The notes beneath the pieces are model-generated. The model made no database searches. It was not told the DNA's origin and worked only from the letters and a program-made list of their open reading frames with translations. The position numbers and the translations under genes were made by a program. A stretch of DNA of 64,000 nt from contig JAJYDF010000010.1 of NCBI GenBank assembly GCA_021777765.1, positions 30,624 through 94,623 of the forward strand. Direction: 5' to 3'. This DNA comes from Pseudomonadota bacterium. GTDB lineage: Bacteria; Pseudomonadota; Gammaproteobacteria; DASZBR01. Below are positions 1 through 9,258 of this stretch, one piece after another (position 1 is the stretch's first letter; the number at the start of each line of letters is the position of its first letter).

Positions 1-2425
1 CAGGTAATACTAAATTAAAAGATCCTTTGCTTAATTCATCTAAAGTAGATACCGCTAATTTATGACGCAAAATACTTTTTGGTGTCATCACAATTAATGG
101 TTTTCTAAATGGACGAATTAATTGACGGCGTAATAAATGAAAAATTTGAGCAGGGGTTGTTGGTACGCAGACTTGAATATTTTGTTGTGAACATAATTGT
201 AAATAACGTTCTAATCGTGCCGAAGAATGCTCAGGGCCTTGGCCTTCATAACCGTGTGGTAATAACATCACTAAACCACAAAGACGTCCCCATTTTTGAT
301 CACCGCTACTGATAAATTGATCAATCACTACTTGCGCGCCGTTCGCAAAATCACCAAATTGCGCTTCCCATAAAATTAATGATTCAGGTGCAGCAGTGGC
401 ATATCCATATTCAAAACCTAATACGGCTTCTTCAGATAATAGCGAATCAAAAATATTCATTTTACCTTGTTTATCGCTAATATGTTGTAAAGGAATATAA
501 ACAGTATCGTTATTAAAATCATGTAAAATCGCATGTCGATGTGCAAAAGTACCACGTCCACAATCTTGGCCTGTCATACGAATGTTATATCCCGTATTTA
601 ATAATGTGGCATAAGCCAATGTTTCCGCATAACCCCAATTAATCGGTAATTCACCGGTCGTCATTTTGCGACGATCTTCCATTAATTTTGCAACTTGTGG
701 TTGTAACACCATACCCTCTGGCAATGTTTCAATTTTATTTGCTAAAGTTTTTAATGTTTTAGCATCAACGGCAGTATCTGCTTTTTCTGTCCAATCTTTA
801 TCTAAATATTTTGACCAATCTACTGTAAATTGCTGATAATTTGGATTACTTAATTGTGGAACTACTGGTTTACCTGCATCCAATAAGTCACGATAAAAAT
901 TAACCAAATTATCTACATCATCTTGCTGAATAATTTTTTCATTTAATAATTTCTCAGCATATAGTGCTCGTGGTGTAGCATGTTGTTTAATCATTTGATA
1001 CATCACGGGTTGTGTAGCTGCCGGTTCATCGGCTTCATTATGTCCATGTCTGCGATAACACACTAAATCAATAACAATGTCTTTATTAAATGTCATACGA
1101 TAATCAAGCGCGAGTTGTGCAGCAAAAACCACCGCTTCTGGATCATCACCATTAACATGCAATACTGGCGCATTAATCATTTTTGCAATATCAGTACAAT
1201 AATAACTTGAACGTGCATCACGTGGGTCGCTGGTGGTAAATCCCACTTGATTATTTATTACAATATGAATTGATCCACCGGTAGTAAAACCACGGGTTTG
1301 TGATAATGAAAATGTTTCCATCACCACACCTTGACCAATAAATGCCGCATCACCATGTATTTGAATGGGAATCACTTGATTACGTTTTTCATCATCACGA
1401 CGACATTGACGAGCACGCACTGATCCTTCAACAACTGGTGAAACAATTTCTAAATGGGATGGATTAAATGCTAATGCAACGTGAATTACACCACCGGGTG
1501 TATTTAAATCAGATGAAAATCCTAAATGATATTTCACATCACCTGATCGAACTGCATCATGATTTTTACCTTCAAATACTTCAAATAATTCTTGCGGAGA
1601 TTTTCCTAATACATTAACTAATACATTTAATCGTCCACGGTGCGCCATGCCAATAACAACTTCTTTGACATTTTGTTTACCACTTTGTTGAATTAAATGA
1701 TCAATTAATGGAATTAAACTATCGCCACCTTCGAGAGAAAATCTTTTTTGACCAACATATTTATTACCTAAATATTTTTCTAAACCATCTGCTGCGATGA
1801 GATCTTCTAAAATGCGGCGTTTAATTTCTGCAGTAAAAACAAAGCGATTTTTATTTGATTCTAACCGTTGTTGAAACCAAGCACGTTCTGTTGCGATAGA
1901 TGCGTACATATATTCTGAACCCATGGTGCCACAATAAATATTTTTTAATTGTGTAATTATTACTTGTAATGAATAATTTTTTTTGTCACCAAAATTATCA
2001 ACAGTAAACTCAGTGTTCAAATCATTTTGATCAAGACCATAATAAGATAATTCTAATTCTGCTACAGTGGGGTGTTTTTGCATTGCTAATGGATCAGTAT
2101 TCGCGTGAAAATGACCATAAGTACGATAAGCATTAATTAATTGTTTTACTTGCTCTTGTTTATAAATATGTAAAGCATCGCCGGATACTGGTGCAGCTTT
2201 TACACCATGTTGACGTGCTAATTGTTGAAATTGATCGCGAATTCGTGCATGTGAATAAATTGCTGGGCCATTATCTATCGCTTGAAAATAATTACGCCAT
2301 TCTGTTGAAACAGATTGCGGGGCTGTTAAATAAGTTTCGTAAAGATCTTCGATATAATCAGCGCTATTACCAGATAAATAAGAGGATTCTTGCATTTTTT
2401 GCAGTAATGTTTTTTCAGCGGACAT
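1..2425 (-). CDS. sucA: 2-oxoglutarate dehydrogenase E1 component, C-terminus cut by window edge
   Basis: Thiamine-diphosphate-dependent E1 subunit of the 2-oxoglutarate dehydrogenase complex, which makes succinyl-CoA in the TCA cycle. The minus strand is open from an ATG at 2425 (MSAEKTLLQKMQESSYLSG) to the edge, 808 codons. E1 proteins are about 930 residues, so about 120 C-terminal residues lie outside. The N-terminal E1 segment reads SADYIEDLYETYL and the last visible part includes VMTPKSILRHKLAVSTLDEL, both typical of SucA. sdhB ends 280 bp upstream in the same direction, the usual sdhCDAB-sucAB order. Family assignment is firm; the exact start is well supported by the E1 N-terminus. Confidence 0.95.
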   Translation of the reverse strand, partial: MSAEKTLLQKMQESSYLSGNSADYIEDLYETYLTAPQSVSTEWRNYFQAIDNGPAIYSHARIRDQFQQLARQHGVKAAPVSGDALHIYKQEQVKQLINAYRTYGHFHANTDPLAMQKHPTVAELELSYYGLDQNDLNTEFTVDNFGDKKNYSLQVIITQLKNIYCGTMGSEYMYASIATERAWFQQRLESNKNRFVFTAEIKRRILEDLIAADGLEKYLGNKYVGQKRFSLEGGDSLIPLIDHLIQQSGKQNVKEVVIGMAHRGRLNVLVNVLGKSPQELFEVFEGKNHDAVRSGDVKYHLGFSSDLNTPGGVIHVALAFNPSHLEIVSPVVEGSVRARQCRRDDEKRNQVIPIQIHGDAAFIGQGVVMETFSLSQTRGFTTGGSIHIVINNQVGFTTSDPRDARSSYYCTDIAKMINAPVLHVNGDDPEAVVFAAQLALDYRMTFNKDIVIDLVCYRRHGHNEADEPAATQPVMYQMIKQHATPRALYAEKLLNEKIIQQDDVDNLVNFYRDLLDAGKPVVPQLSNPNYQQFTVDWSKYLDKDWTEKADTAVDAKTLKTLANKIETLPEGMVLQPQVAKLMEDRRKMTTGELPINWGYAETLAYATLLNTGYNIRMTGQDCGRGTFAHRHAILHDFNNDTVYIPLQHISDKQGKMNIFDSLLSEEAVLGFEYGYATAAPESLILWEAQFGDFANGAQVVIDQFISSGDQKWGRLCGLVMLLPHGYEGQGPEHSSARLERYLQLCSQQNIQVCVPTTPAQIFHLLRRQLIRPFRKPLIVMTPKSILRHKLAVSTLDELSKGSFNLVLP

Positions 2426-2487
2426 TCTGGTTTACCTATAAAAAATTAATACCTGTTTTTGTAAATAACATTAATAATTATACACTA

Positions 2488-2700
2488 TTTCTTGTCATTC
2501 TCGCTTGTATTTGCCATTCATGTTTCTTGTCATTCCCGCTGGCACAACAATGAACGGAAAAAAATAATCTATCAAGCGGGAATCCATCACTTAACATTTA
2601 ACACAATTATTTCAAAACAAACATCTAAACGAATTCAGCTATAGATTCCCGCTTGCAAGTATTACATTCTTTTCAATACTTTCCCGTGCGGGAATGACAC
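2488..2700. repeat. Compound palindromic repeat, TGTCATTCCCGC family
   Basis: The sdhB-sucA intergenic region holds several half-sites: TCATTCTCGCTTG near 2495, TGTCATTCCCGCTGG near 2528, AAGCGGGAATCC near 2575, GATTCCCGCTTGC near 2644 and GTGCGGGAATGACAC ending at 2700. They pair into nested stem-loops. The same terminal sequences recur at 25429-25488 and 55234-55272, so this is a dispersed repeat family, here in a compound or eroded copy. It may act as a transcript processing or attenuation structure between sdhB and sucA; that is inference. Confidence 0.7.
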
Positions 2701-2705
2701 TAGCG

Positions 2706-3419
2706 TCATGTTTCCTTCAACAACAACGATCGAATTTTTCCAATCGCCTTCGTCGGATTTAATCCCTTAGGACAAACCCACACACAATTCATAATATTTC
2801 TACAACGAAATACACTATACGGATCACCCAAATCTGCTTTACGTTGTTCTGTAGCGTTATCACGATTATCAATCAAAAATCGATATGCCCACAGCAATCC
2901 CGCAGGACCAATAAATTTATCAGGATTCCACCAAAAAGATGGACATTGAGATGAACAACAAGCACATAAAATACATTCATATAATCCATCTAAATGTTCG
3001 CGTTGCTCAGGCGTTTGCAATCTTTCTTTCGGCGGTGGTGGTTCATCATTAATTAAATACGGTTTTATTTTTTCGTATTGTTGATAAAACTGCGACATAT
3101 CAACCACTAAATCCCTGATCACTGGTAAGCCAGGTAATGGTCTTAATACAATAAGATCTTTTAACGCAGATAATGGTGTAATACATGCCAAACCATTTTT
3201 CCCATTAATATTCATACCATCTGATCCACACACACCTTCGCGGCATGATCGACGCAATGTTAATGTTTCATCTTGTGCTTTTAACAATAAAAGCGCATCC
3301 AATAACATCATGTCGCTCCCTTCAGGAATATCGAGCAAATATTCTTTCATGTAGGGTTCTTTATCGACATCAGGATTATAACGATAAATCGAAAACTGCA
3401 ATTTTTTCATTTCAGCCAT
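2706..3419 (-). CDS. sdhB: Succinate dehydrogenase iron-sulfur subunit
   Basis: Carries electrons from the flavoprotein SdhA to ubiquinone in complex II at the inner membrane. The 237 residues are full length for the family. All three cluster-binding motifs are visible: the [2Fe-2S] region CREGVCGSDG with a later Cys in NGLAC, the [4Fe-4S] motif CILCACCSSQCP and the [3Fe-4S] region CRNIMNCVWVCPKGLNP. It begins 12 bp after sdhA ends and is the last gene of sdhCDAB. A compound repeat separates it from sucA. Confidence 0.97.
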   Translation of the reverse strand: MAEMKKLQFSIYRYNPDVDKEPYMKEYLLDIPEGSDMMLLDALLLLKAQDETLTLRRSCREGVCGSDGMNINGKNGLACITPLSALKDLIVLRPLPGLPVIRDLVVDMSQFYQQYEKIKPYLINDEPPPPKERLQTPEQREHLDGLYECILCACCSSQCPSFWWNPDKFIGPAGLLWAYRFLIDNRDNATEQRKADLGDPYSVFRCRNIMNCVWVCPKGLNPTKAIGKIRSLLLKET

Positions 3420-3431
3420 AGGGCGACCTTA

Positions 3432-5201
3432 TTAATAAACACGTTCTTTAGGTTGGAATGGATCAACAGTGAGCGGTTTCATATTGACAGGACGTACTGC
3501 TGTTTTACCATCATTAAATACAATAATATGTTTTAACCAATTCGCATCATCTCTATTTGGAAAATCTTCTCTGCTATGCGCACCACGGCTTTCTTTTCTT
3601 TCTAATGCTGCAATGGCTGAGACATAAGCGACTTCCATTAAATTATCTAATTCTAATGCTTCAATACGCGCGGTATTAAATACGGTACTTTTATCAGATA
3701 AATAAGCATGTTTTAAACGTTCGCGTAAATCAGTTAATTTTTGTAAACCTTCGCGCATGAATTTTTCAGTACGGAATACACCAAAATCATTTTGCATGGT
3801 TTTTTGTAATGCAGTTCGAATATCAAAAACGGATTCGCCTTTCGGTGATGCATTCCAACGATCAACACGTGTCATTGCTGCTTGTACATCTGAATCACTG
3901 GCAGACAATAATTCTAATCCTTCCTCTAAACTTTGTTGCACGTGGATACCTGCAGCGCGGCCAAATACCACAAGATCTAATAATGAATTACCACCCAAAC
4001 GATTCGCACCATGCACTGATACACAAGCGCATTCTCCTACAGCATATAATCCTTCCACAATACGATCATTGCCATTGGCATCAACTGTAATGGCTTGACC
4101 ATGCACATTGGTCGGAATACCACCCATCATATAATGACAAGTTGGCACAACTGGAATGGGTGACGTGATTGGATCAACATGCGCAAAAGTCATCGCTAAT
4201 TCACGAATACCCGGTAATCGTAAATTAATCACATCTGCCCCTAAATGATCTAATTTTAATTTCACACATTGCACGCCCAGAAAATCAAAACCACGTCCTT
4301 CGCGAAGTTCCAACGCGATAGAACGTGATACCACATCGCGTGAGGCTAAATCTTTAGCATGTGGCGCATAACGTTCCATAAAACGTTCGCCATTTTTATT
4401 AATTAAATAACCACCTTCACCACGACAACCTTCTGTGACTAATACGCCAGCAGCTGCAATACCTGTCGGATGAAATTGCCACATTTCCATATCCTGCATT
4501 GGCAATCCATAGCGTAATGCCATACCAACACCATCACCGGTATTAATTAATGCATTGGTGGTAGATTCAAAAATGCGTCCTGCACCGCCGGTGGCAAAAA
4601 TAGTCGCGCGTGATTTGATAAATACCATTTCACCGGTTTCTATCGATATCGCAATAATGCCGGCAACGCCCTTACCTTGACGATCTTTGACTAAATCCAC
4701 CGCATACCATTCATTAAAAAAGTGCGTTTTTGCTTTGAGATTTTGTTGATACAAGGTATGTAATAAAGCATGGCCGGTACGATCCGCAGCCGCACAAGTC
4801 CGCGCCGCTTGTTCACCACCAAAATTTTTAGATTGACCACCAAAAGGACGTTGATAAATTTTGCCGTTATCCATACGTGAAAATGGCAAACCCATGTGTT
4901 CTAATTCATAGACGACTTCGGGGCCTGTTTTGCACATATATTCAATAGAATCTTGGTCACCCAAATAATCCGAACCTTTCACGGTATCGTACATATGCCA
5001 GCGCCAATCATCTTCAGGATCAGCATTGCCCAAAGCACAAGTAATGCCGCCTTGGGCAGAAACAGTGTGGGATCTCGTTGGAAAAACTTTTGAAATTAAG
5101 GCAACTTTACTGCCTGTATTTGCGAGTTGTAATGCGGCTCGCATGCCCGCACCGCCGGCGCCGACAATAATTGCATCAAAGGTATAAGTTGGCATTGCCA
5201 T
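3432..5201 (-). CDS. sdhA: Succinate dehydrogenase flavoprotein subunit
   Basis: Oxidises succinate to fumarate with covalently bound FAD. At 589 residues it is full length. Seen: the dinucleotide-binding [11 protein letters not shown] near residue 14, SHTVSAQGG containing the FAD-linking His near residue 45, substrate-site motifs [20 protein letters not shown] and [11 protein letters not shown], and the C-terminal [16 protein letters not shown]. It lies between sdhD (3 bp upstream) and sdhB (12 bp downstream), so translation is probably coupled within one operon. Confidence 0.98.
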   Translation of the reverse strand: MAMPTYTFDAIIVGAGGAGMRAALQLANTGSKVALISKVFPTRSHTVSAQGGITCALGNADPEDDWRWHMYDTVKGSDYLGDQDSIEYMCKTGPEVVYELEHMGLPFSRMDNGKIYQRPFGGQSKNFGGEQAARTCAAADRTGHALLHTLYQQNLKAKTHFFNEWYAVDLVKDRQGKGVAGIIAISIETGEMVFIKSRATIFATGGAGRIFESTTNALINTGDGVGMALRYGLPMQDMEMWQFHPTGIAAAGVLVTEGCRGEGGYLINKNGERFMERYAPHAKDLASRDVVSRSIALELREGRGFDFLGVQCVKLKLDHLGADVINLRLPGIRELAMTFAHVDPITSPIPVVPTCHYMMGGIPTNVHGQAITVDANGNDRIVEGLYAVGECACVSVHGANRLGGNSLLDLVVFGRAAGIHVQQSLEEGLELLSASDSDVQAAMTRVDRWNASPKGESVFDIRTALQKTMQNDFGVFRTEKFMREGLQKLTDLRERLKHAYLSDKSTVFNTARIEALELDNLMEVAYVSAIAALERKESRGAHSREDFPNRDDANWLKHIIVFNDGKTAVRPVNMKPLTVDPFQPKERVY

Positions 5202-5204
5202 TGG

Positions 5205-5552
5205 TTAGACTCCCCACAAAATTTGTACGCCCCAGATAACGCAGCTGAGCAATACCAATATCACTAATAACTGGCTTAAAATTCGAATGGTCGTATTTTT
5301 TAAATAATCTGTTATGACTGTCCACACGCCAATCCACGCATGTAACGCTAACATGATGAGAAAAATTAAACTAAATATGCGTACCCAGGTGGATTGAAAC
5401 AATGCTTGCCATGAATAAAAATCCATACTAGGCGTTGTGCATATAGTAAAAAGAATGAAGATAAAATAAACCGCAATAACAATTGCTGAAACACGCTGAA
5501 TAAACCAATCTCTAGTGCCTTTATTCGGCATACTACTAACGTTGCTTACCAT
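5205..5552 (-). CDS. sdhD: Succinate dehydrogenase membrane anchor subunit SdhD
   Basis: Small hydrophobic subunit that with SdhC anchors SdhAB, binds haem b and forms the quinone site. The 115 residues hold three membrane segments (about residues 20-40, 55-75 and 90-113). The second contains LALHAWIGVWTVITDYL, including the haem-ligand His of this family. It overlaps sdhC by 7 bp and ends 3 bp before sdhA. Sequence conservation in this family is low, so the call rests on operon position plus the His motif. Confidence 0.93.
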   Translation of the reverse strand: MVSNVSSMPNKGTRDWFIQRVSAIVIAVYFIFILFTICTTPSMDFYSWQALFQSTWVRIFSLIFLIMLALHAWIGVWTVITDYLKNTTIRILSQLLVILVLLSCVIWGVQILWGV

Positions 5553-5941
5553 AGCCAGATACCCATAATAATTGCTACTACTAAGGTCAAAATCATTACT
5601 ATCATGGCCGTTAATCTACCCACTTTTAATGACTCGCCCCACCCTGCGTCTTGAATTAAATGTCGAATGCCTGCGAAGAGATGATATGAAAGACCGATAA
5701 TAAATACCCAAGTGATAAATTTGGCGAACGGGCTAGTCAAATATGTGATGAGGTCTTGGTAACTCCCCGCTGAATCTAAAGACGTTTGTAATGCCCACAA
5801 TAGAAAGGGAATAAAAATAAAAAGTAATAATCCTGATAAGCGATGCAAAATAGATGCAATTGCGGGAATTGGAAACTTGATAGTAAACAAGTTCAAATTG
5901 ACCGGCCTCTTCCGTACAACATCGTGCTGTTCTACTGACAT
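5546..5941 (-). CDS. sdhC: Succinate dehydrogenase cytochrome b556 subunit SdhC
   Basis: Membrane subunit of complex II, 131 residues with three membrane helices. Family signatures: RPVNLNLFTIKFPIPAIASI followed by LHRLSGLLLF near residue 32, and SYHLFAGIRHLIQD near residue 85 with the haem-ligand His. First gene of the sdhCDAB operon. An AGGT lies 5 bp before the ATG. A plausible promoter sits about 110 bp upstream. Confidence 0.96.
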   Translation of the reverse strand: MSVEQHDVVRKRPVNLNLFTIKFPIPAIASILHRLSGLLLFIFIPFLLWALQTSLDSAGSYQDLITYLTSPFAKFITWVFIIGLSYHLFAGIRHLIQDAGWGESLKVGRLTAMIVMILTLVVAIIMGIWLW

Positions 5942-6056
5942 ATTTGCTACCTTTTGTGAGTCAAAAACCCCTTATCTTCTGCTCCTGCAGCTTAAATGCT
6001 TCTTGCAAAGGCAAAAAATGAATTCGTAAGAGAAAAAACTTGAGTAAAGCCGAGCA

Positions 6057-6086
6057 ATTATAGCGCTAAGTTCTGACAAAAAACAA
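6057..6086 (-). promoter_or_regulatory. Candidate sigma-70 promoter for sdhCDAB
   Basis: On the minus strand TTGTTT (6086-6081) is followed after 18 bp by a perfect TATAAT (6062-6057). Transcription would start near 6050 and leave a leader of about 110 nt before sdhC at 5941. It is the only clear -10 box in the 259-bp region between sdhC and the divergent GNAT gene. The -35 box is weak, so confidence is moderate. Confidence 0.45.
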
Positions 6087-6200
6087 ACGTAGATAGGGAG
6101 ATACTGTGCATGCATGGGCTATAGATGGAAAATTTGTTGGACAGGAAATAATATGATTAAATTTGTAATACCTAAAAGCCAATAAAGAGGTCAACTCTCA

Positions 6201-6986
6201 ATGATGATTGAACTCTCATCAGAAAATTTAAATCAGATTAAAAACTTAATTAATCACAATACCCCTAACTTTCCAGTCGTCATGGCTGTTATCGAAAACC
6301 GTAATCCTGGCAAAATCTGGGTTGATCAATTAACAAATCCTACAGTGTGTTTGGTCATTAGTAATGGCGGTTATTCATTTATAGGTAAGCAAAATGAAAT
6401 AAATACTCAAATGCTTTTAGATATGATTGAAATTTTAAAACAAAATAAACCGATAAAATTAATTTGGAAAGCCGGCGATATACCTATTTCACATTTTATA
6501 AATGCTGGATTTAATCCTATAGAACGCATTCAGTATCATCATGAAACTATAAATAATGGTGATACATCACATATTGATTTGATTTGTAAATCCTTGCCAA
6601 ATGACTGTACAGTTAAATTCATAAATGAACGGCTAATTAAACAAAGCAGGTGGTCATCATATATAAAACTCTTTTATGGTAGTGAAGATAACTTTTTAAA
6701 AAATGGTTTTGGTTTAGCATTAATTAAAAATGATGAAATTATTAGCGAGGCATTTGCCTGTTATATTGGTGGAAATTATGTGGAAACAGGGTCGGTAACA
6801 GATGAAAATCTTCGCGGTAAAGGTTATGCAACATTGATTCGTGCATTTTTCATTAAAGAATGTTTAGCCAGAAGTTTAATACCTATATCAAGTTGTAACG
6901 TGGATAATCCTGCTTCAGCAAAAGCTTCTTTAAAACTTGGCTTTCAAGAAGAAATGAGATATCAATTTTTAATGTATAAATCTTAG
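6201..6986 (+). CDS. GNAT-family acetyltransferase, two-part form
   Basis: 261 residues. The C-terminal half has the GNAT acetyl-CoA-binding pattern: VETGSVTDENLRGKGYATLI (R/Q-x-x-G-x-G/A type loop) followed by a helix and SSCNVDNPASAKASLKLGF, the usual N-x-x-S-x-x-x-x-x-x-x-G-F end motif. The N-terminal half (residues 1-130) resembles the accessory domain of the GNAT_acetyltran group that includes ZmaR-like proteins. The acyl acceptor cannot be read from sequence. AAAGAGG lies upstream of the ATG. The gene sits in the stretch separating sdhC from gltA. Confidence 0.75.
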   Translation: MMIELSSENLNQIKNLINHNTPNFPVVMAVIENRNPGKIWVDQLTNPTVCLVISNGGYSFIGKQNEINTQMLLDMIEILKQNKPIKLIWKAGDIPISHFINAGFNPIERIQYHHETINNGDTSHIDLICKSLPNDCTVKFINERLIKQSRWSSYIKLFYGSEDNFLKNGFGLALIKNDEIISEAFACYIGGNYVETGSVTDENLRGKGYATLIRAFFIKECLARSLIPISSCNVDNPASAKASLKLGFQEEMRYQFLMYKS

Positions 6987-7058
6987 TATCTTAATAGCCA
7001 CTTTAATTTTATGATAATTTTCTTAGATAATAATTCTTAATTTGTAAAAAATCGAGTC

Positions 7059-7094
7059 GTAAATATTTATCAATCGAAATTGATAAATATTTAC
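7059..7094. terminator. Bidirectional intrinsic terminator
   Basis: A perfect 16-bp stem (GTAAATATTTATCAAT at 7059-7074 paired with 7079-7094) encloses the loop CGAA. It is followed by CTTTTTATTTTATTT on the plus strand and by a run of six T on the minus strand. It lies between the convergent GNAT gene (ends 6986) and the secreted-protein gene (ends 7108) and would serve both. Confidence 0.8.
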
Positions 7095-7107
7095 AACGCT
7101 TTTTATT

Positions 7108-7509
7108 TTATTTACTTGTAGAAGTATTACATGTTGGTGGTGAAGTTAAAGAAAATTGGTTGCTAGCTGGGTTTGTTGAAAAGATAAATGATTGGTTGGT
7201 GTGATCATGAAAACATGTCGTATAATAAGCATCTACTCCACCAGATGCCGAAACAGCACTGACACCTGCGTAAAGTTCTGTAGTTAATCCTTGTCCCTTT
7301 TTGAATCCAATAATACCGGTAGAAGAATTTGCAGGTGCGTAAATTGCATCGCCAATGATCAAATTATTAGCGTTATACACATGCCCAATTGCAGTATTTG
7401 ATGTATTATTTACGATTTGCACCCCACCTTCATATACTGGAGTTGCTGCAAGCACAGCACCAGAAACCAATGACAGACTCAATAGTGACAATAAAATAGT
7501 TTTTTTCAT
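7108..7509 (-). CDS. Small secreted protein of unknown function
   Basis: 133 residues, not recognised. The N-terminus is a classical Sec signal peptide: MKK, hydrophobic TILLSLLSLSLVSGAV, then LAA with probable cleavage after ALA at about residue 22. The mature part is rich in Asn, Ser, Thr and Gly, has three Cys (two near residues 99 and 127 could form a disulfide) and looks like a small beta-rich extracytoplasmic protein. GAGG precedes the ATG. It ends at the bidirectional terminator and has its own transcription unit. Confidence 0.7.
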   Translation of the reverse strand: MKKTILLSLLSLSLVSGAVLAATPVYEGGVQIVNNTSNTAIGHVYNANNLIIGDAIYAPANSSTGIIGFKKGQGLTTELYAGVSAVSASGGVDAYYTTCFHDHTNQSFIFSTNPASNQFSLTSPPTCNTSTSK

Positions 7510-7892
7510 GATTAACCTCGTTAAATTGATATTGTTAAAATAATAATGTTTATTTGAATTTGATTAATTAATTAAATATTTTTAAATTAATTAATGCGAT
7601 TATTTTAGTTTTCAATTTAAAAAGTTACAAGCTTGCGAGGGATTAATATTAGGAAGTTAGCATTTGGAAGTTATCGAGTTCAAAAAAAATTATGTGAATA
7701 TACATTGAAAATAAATATGTAGTAATCATTGATGGCAACCTCAAAAAGCATACATTCGATTAAACATTTTTCATAACCGTGGAATTTAAAAATATTACTA
7801 ATCGAAAATTAGTCTAATTTCTTAATATTTCCTTAACTTATACTTCATATAATATGCTTTCTTTTACTTAAACTTCTTTCGAGGATTAATTT
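7510..7892. other. Intergenic region between divergent genes
   Basis: 383 bp without a gene, very AT-rich. A TATAAT at 7848-7853 on the plus strand, 40 bp before the kinase-like gene, is a candidate -10 box but has no good -35 partner at 16-18 bp. CGAGG at about 7880 is the ribosome-binding site of the downstream gene. The rest shows no repeat, RNA gene or coding potential that I can see. Confidence 0.4.
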
Positions 7893-9155
7893 ATGGGTTT
7901 ACCAAACATTCTAACTGGCGTGTCATACGCGGGAAAAGATAGTCGTTCAGTAACATTACAAATAAAGCAAGTAGACGTAGAACGCCAAAGAAACACGCAA
8001 GCCGTTTATGAAGATGAAACGGGGAAGATCTGGTTTGTAAAAGAATTACACAAAGAAGATGCGCTACGAGAAACAATTGCTGGCAATTATTTTCAGTTTT
8101 TAACTAAAAAAGAATTTGCACCCGATACAAGATATTTGGTTGGCGCAAACGGTAAATATTATGTCATGTCAGCCTTCACTGCTCTTAAAGAAATGGATCC
8201 TGCTCAACCACCCAACAATTTGGCATTATTAATTAGTGCATCATTCGCAATACATGATGGAGATTTTTTGCCAAAAAATGCCAAATCTGTTAATGGAGAT
8301 TGTTTTCGAATCGATTTTGGTGCCGCATTGAGTTTTAATGAAACAGATAATCAACGTATACCTTTCATAACATCTGTAGATCAATTAAGAACAGGTTTTC
8401 AAACACGGTCCTATAATGAAAAATTGCATAATGAAGATTTCATCGCCGCAGCTCACTATCTACGCCAACGAAACTTGAACGATTTTCCTTGGCAAGAGTG
8501 GATTAGCTTAGCGAGTAGCGATGAAGCCAGTGAATTATTAAAATCACGCCACTATAGTGAAGAACGTATTCGTCTGTATTGTGCTCATATATTAGATAAT
8601 AAAAATACATATGATGAAAAGTTAATTGCTCAAGCCCCAAAAGAAGAAATTACAAAATTAACTGAATTTTATAAGCTTCTTATGCAAGAAAATCTTGCCG
8701 AACGCGATTATATTTTTCATAGAGTTGACCCACTCACATTAGCATATAGACATATAGAGCATGTAAAAAAGTATGGCAAGGTGCCTGAAATGTTTGAAAA
8801 GCGTATATTACAGGCGCATCAAAAAAAATCTCAATCATCGCATGCTTCATTATTTTCCAATTTAAAATTAAAAGATGAGCAACAAAAAATCAGTCAATCA
8901 TCTAAAGACTTAGATAAATTTAATAAACTCAATGAATTAGATAGCTATTGTTTAGAGCAATTTGATGCGAAAAAATTAGGCATTGATATTAAAAGATTTG
9001 AACCTGTTGACTTGAGTTTTTTATCTAAGAATCTTTCTAATTTATTAAAAGGTGATAAAAAGCAACAACCCTCTCAAGCAGATACATCTAATGCAACCTT
9101 GAATAATCCTAATGCAATTCAGATAAATTCAAAGCAAAATAATAAACGTCCATAA
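7893..9155 (+). CDS. Kinase-fold (PKL-like) protein, candidate secreted effector
   Basis: 420 residues. The N-terminal 150 residues show an ordered set of kinase-like motifs: IWFVKEL with candidate ATP-anchoring Lys50, Glu60 in the following helix (ALRETIAGNYF), a catalytic-loop-like HDGDFLPKN with Asp124 and Asn129 spaced as in PI3/4-kinases, HipA and APH proteins (D-x4-N), and RIDFG with Asp141 as metal ligand. The rest is charged and helical with a Gln/Asn/Ser/Lys-rich tail (about 310-420), as in many Dot/Icm substrates. Substrate (protein, lipid or small molecule) cannot be told. Kinase fold is inference from motifs; effector role is inference from genome type. Confidence 0.6.
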   Translation: MGLPNILTGVSYAGKDSRSVTLQIKQVDVERQRNTQAVYEDETGKIWFVKELHKEDALRETIAGNYFQFLTKKEFAPDTRYLVGANGKYYVMSAFTALKEMDPAQPPNNLALLISASFAIHDGDFLPKNAKSVNGDCFRIDFGAALSFNETDNQRIPFITSVDQLRTGFQTRSYNEKLHNEDFIAAAHYLRQRNLNDFPWQEWISLASSDEASELLKSRHYSEERIRLYCAHILDNKNTYDEKLIAQAPKEEITKLTEFYKLLMQENLAERDYIFHRVDPLTLAYRHIEHVKKYGKVPEMFEKRILQAHQKKSQSSHASLFSNLKLKDEQQKISQSSKDLDKFNKLNELDSYCLEQFDAKKLGIDIKRFEPVDLSFLSKNLSNLLKGDKKQQPSQADTSNATLNNPNAIQINSKQNNKRP

Positions 9156-9205
9156 TTTAATACTTTTAAAACACACATTGATTCTATCAAGCGCTATCTC
9201 AGCTG

Positions 9206-9240
9206 TTTTTTCCTTCTCCCACTAGTGGGGAGAAGGTAAC
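9206..9240. repeat. Palindromic repeat, CCTTCTCCC family
   Basis: CCTTCTCCCACTAGTGGGG followed by AGAAGG forms a near-perfect hairpin between the convergent kinase-like gene and ilvE. The same CCTTCTCCC/GGGAGAAGG arms recur at about eight other intergenic sites in the window. It may also terminate transcription. Confidence 0.65.
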
Positions 9241-9258
9241 TTCTTTAGATGAAAGTGA

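Noticed and set aside
2191..2553. 120-codon plus-strand ORF over the start of sucA
   Set aside because: It lies opposite the sucA reading frame, which matches E1 proteins; the ORF encodes no family sequence.
3757..4098. Overlapping plus-strand ORFs within sdhA
   Set aside because: They are antisense to a firmly identified gene and lack ribosome-binding sites.
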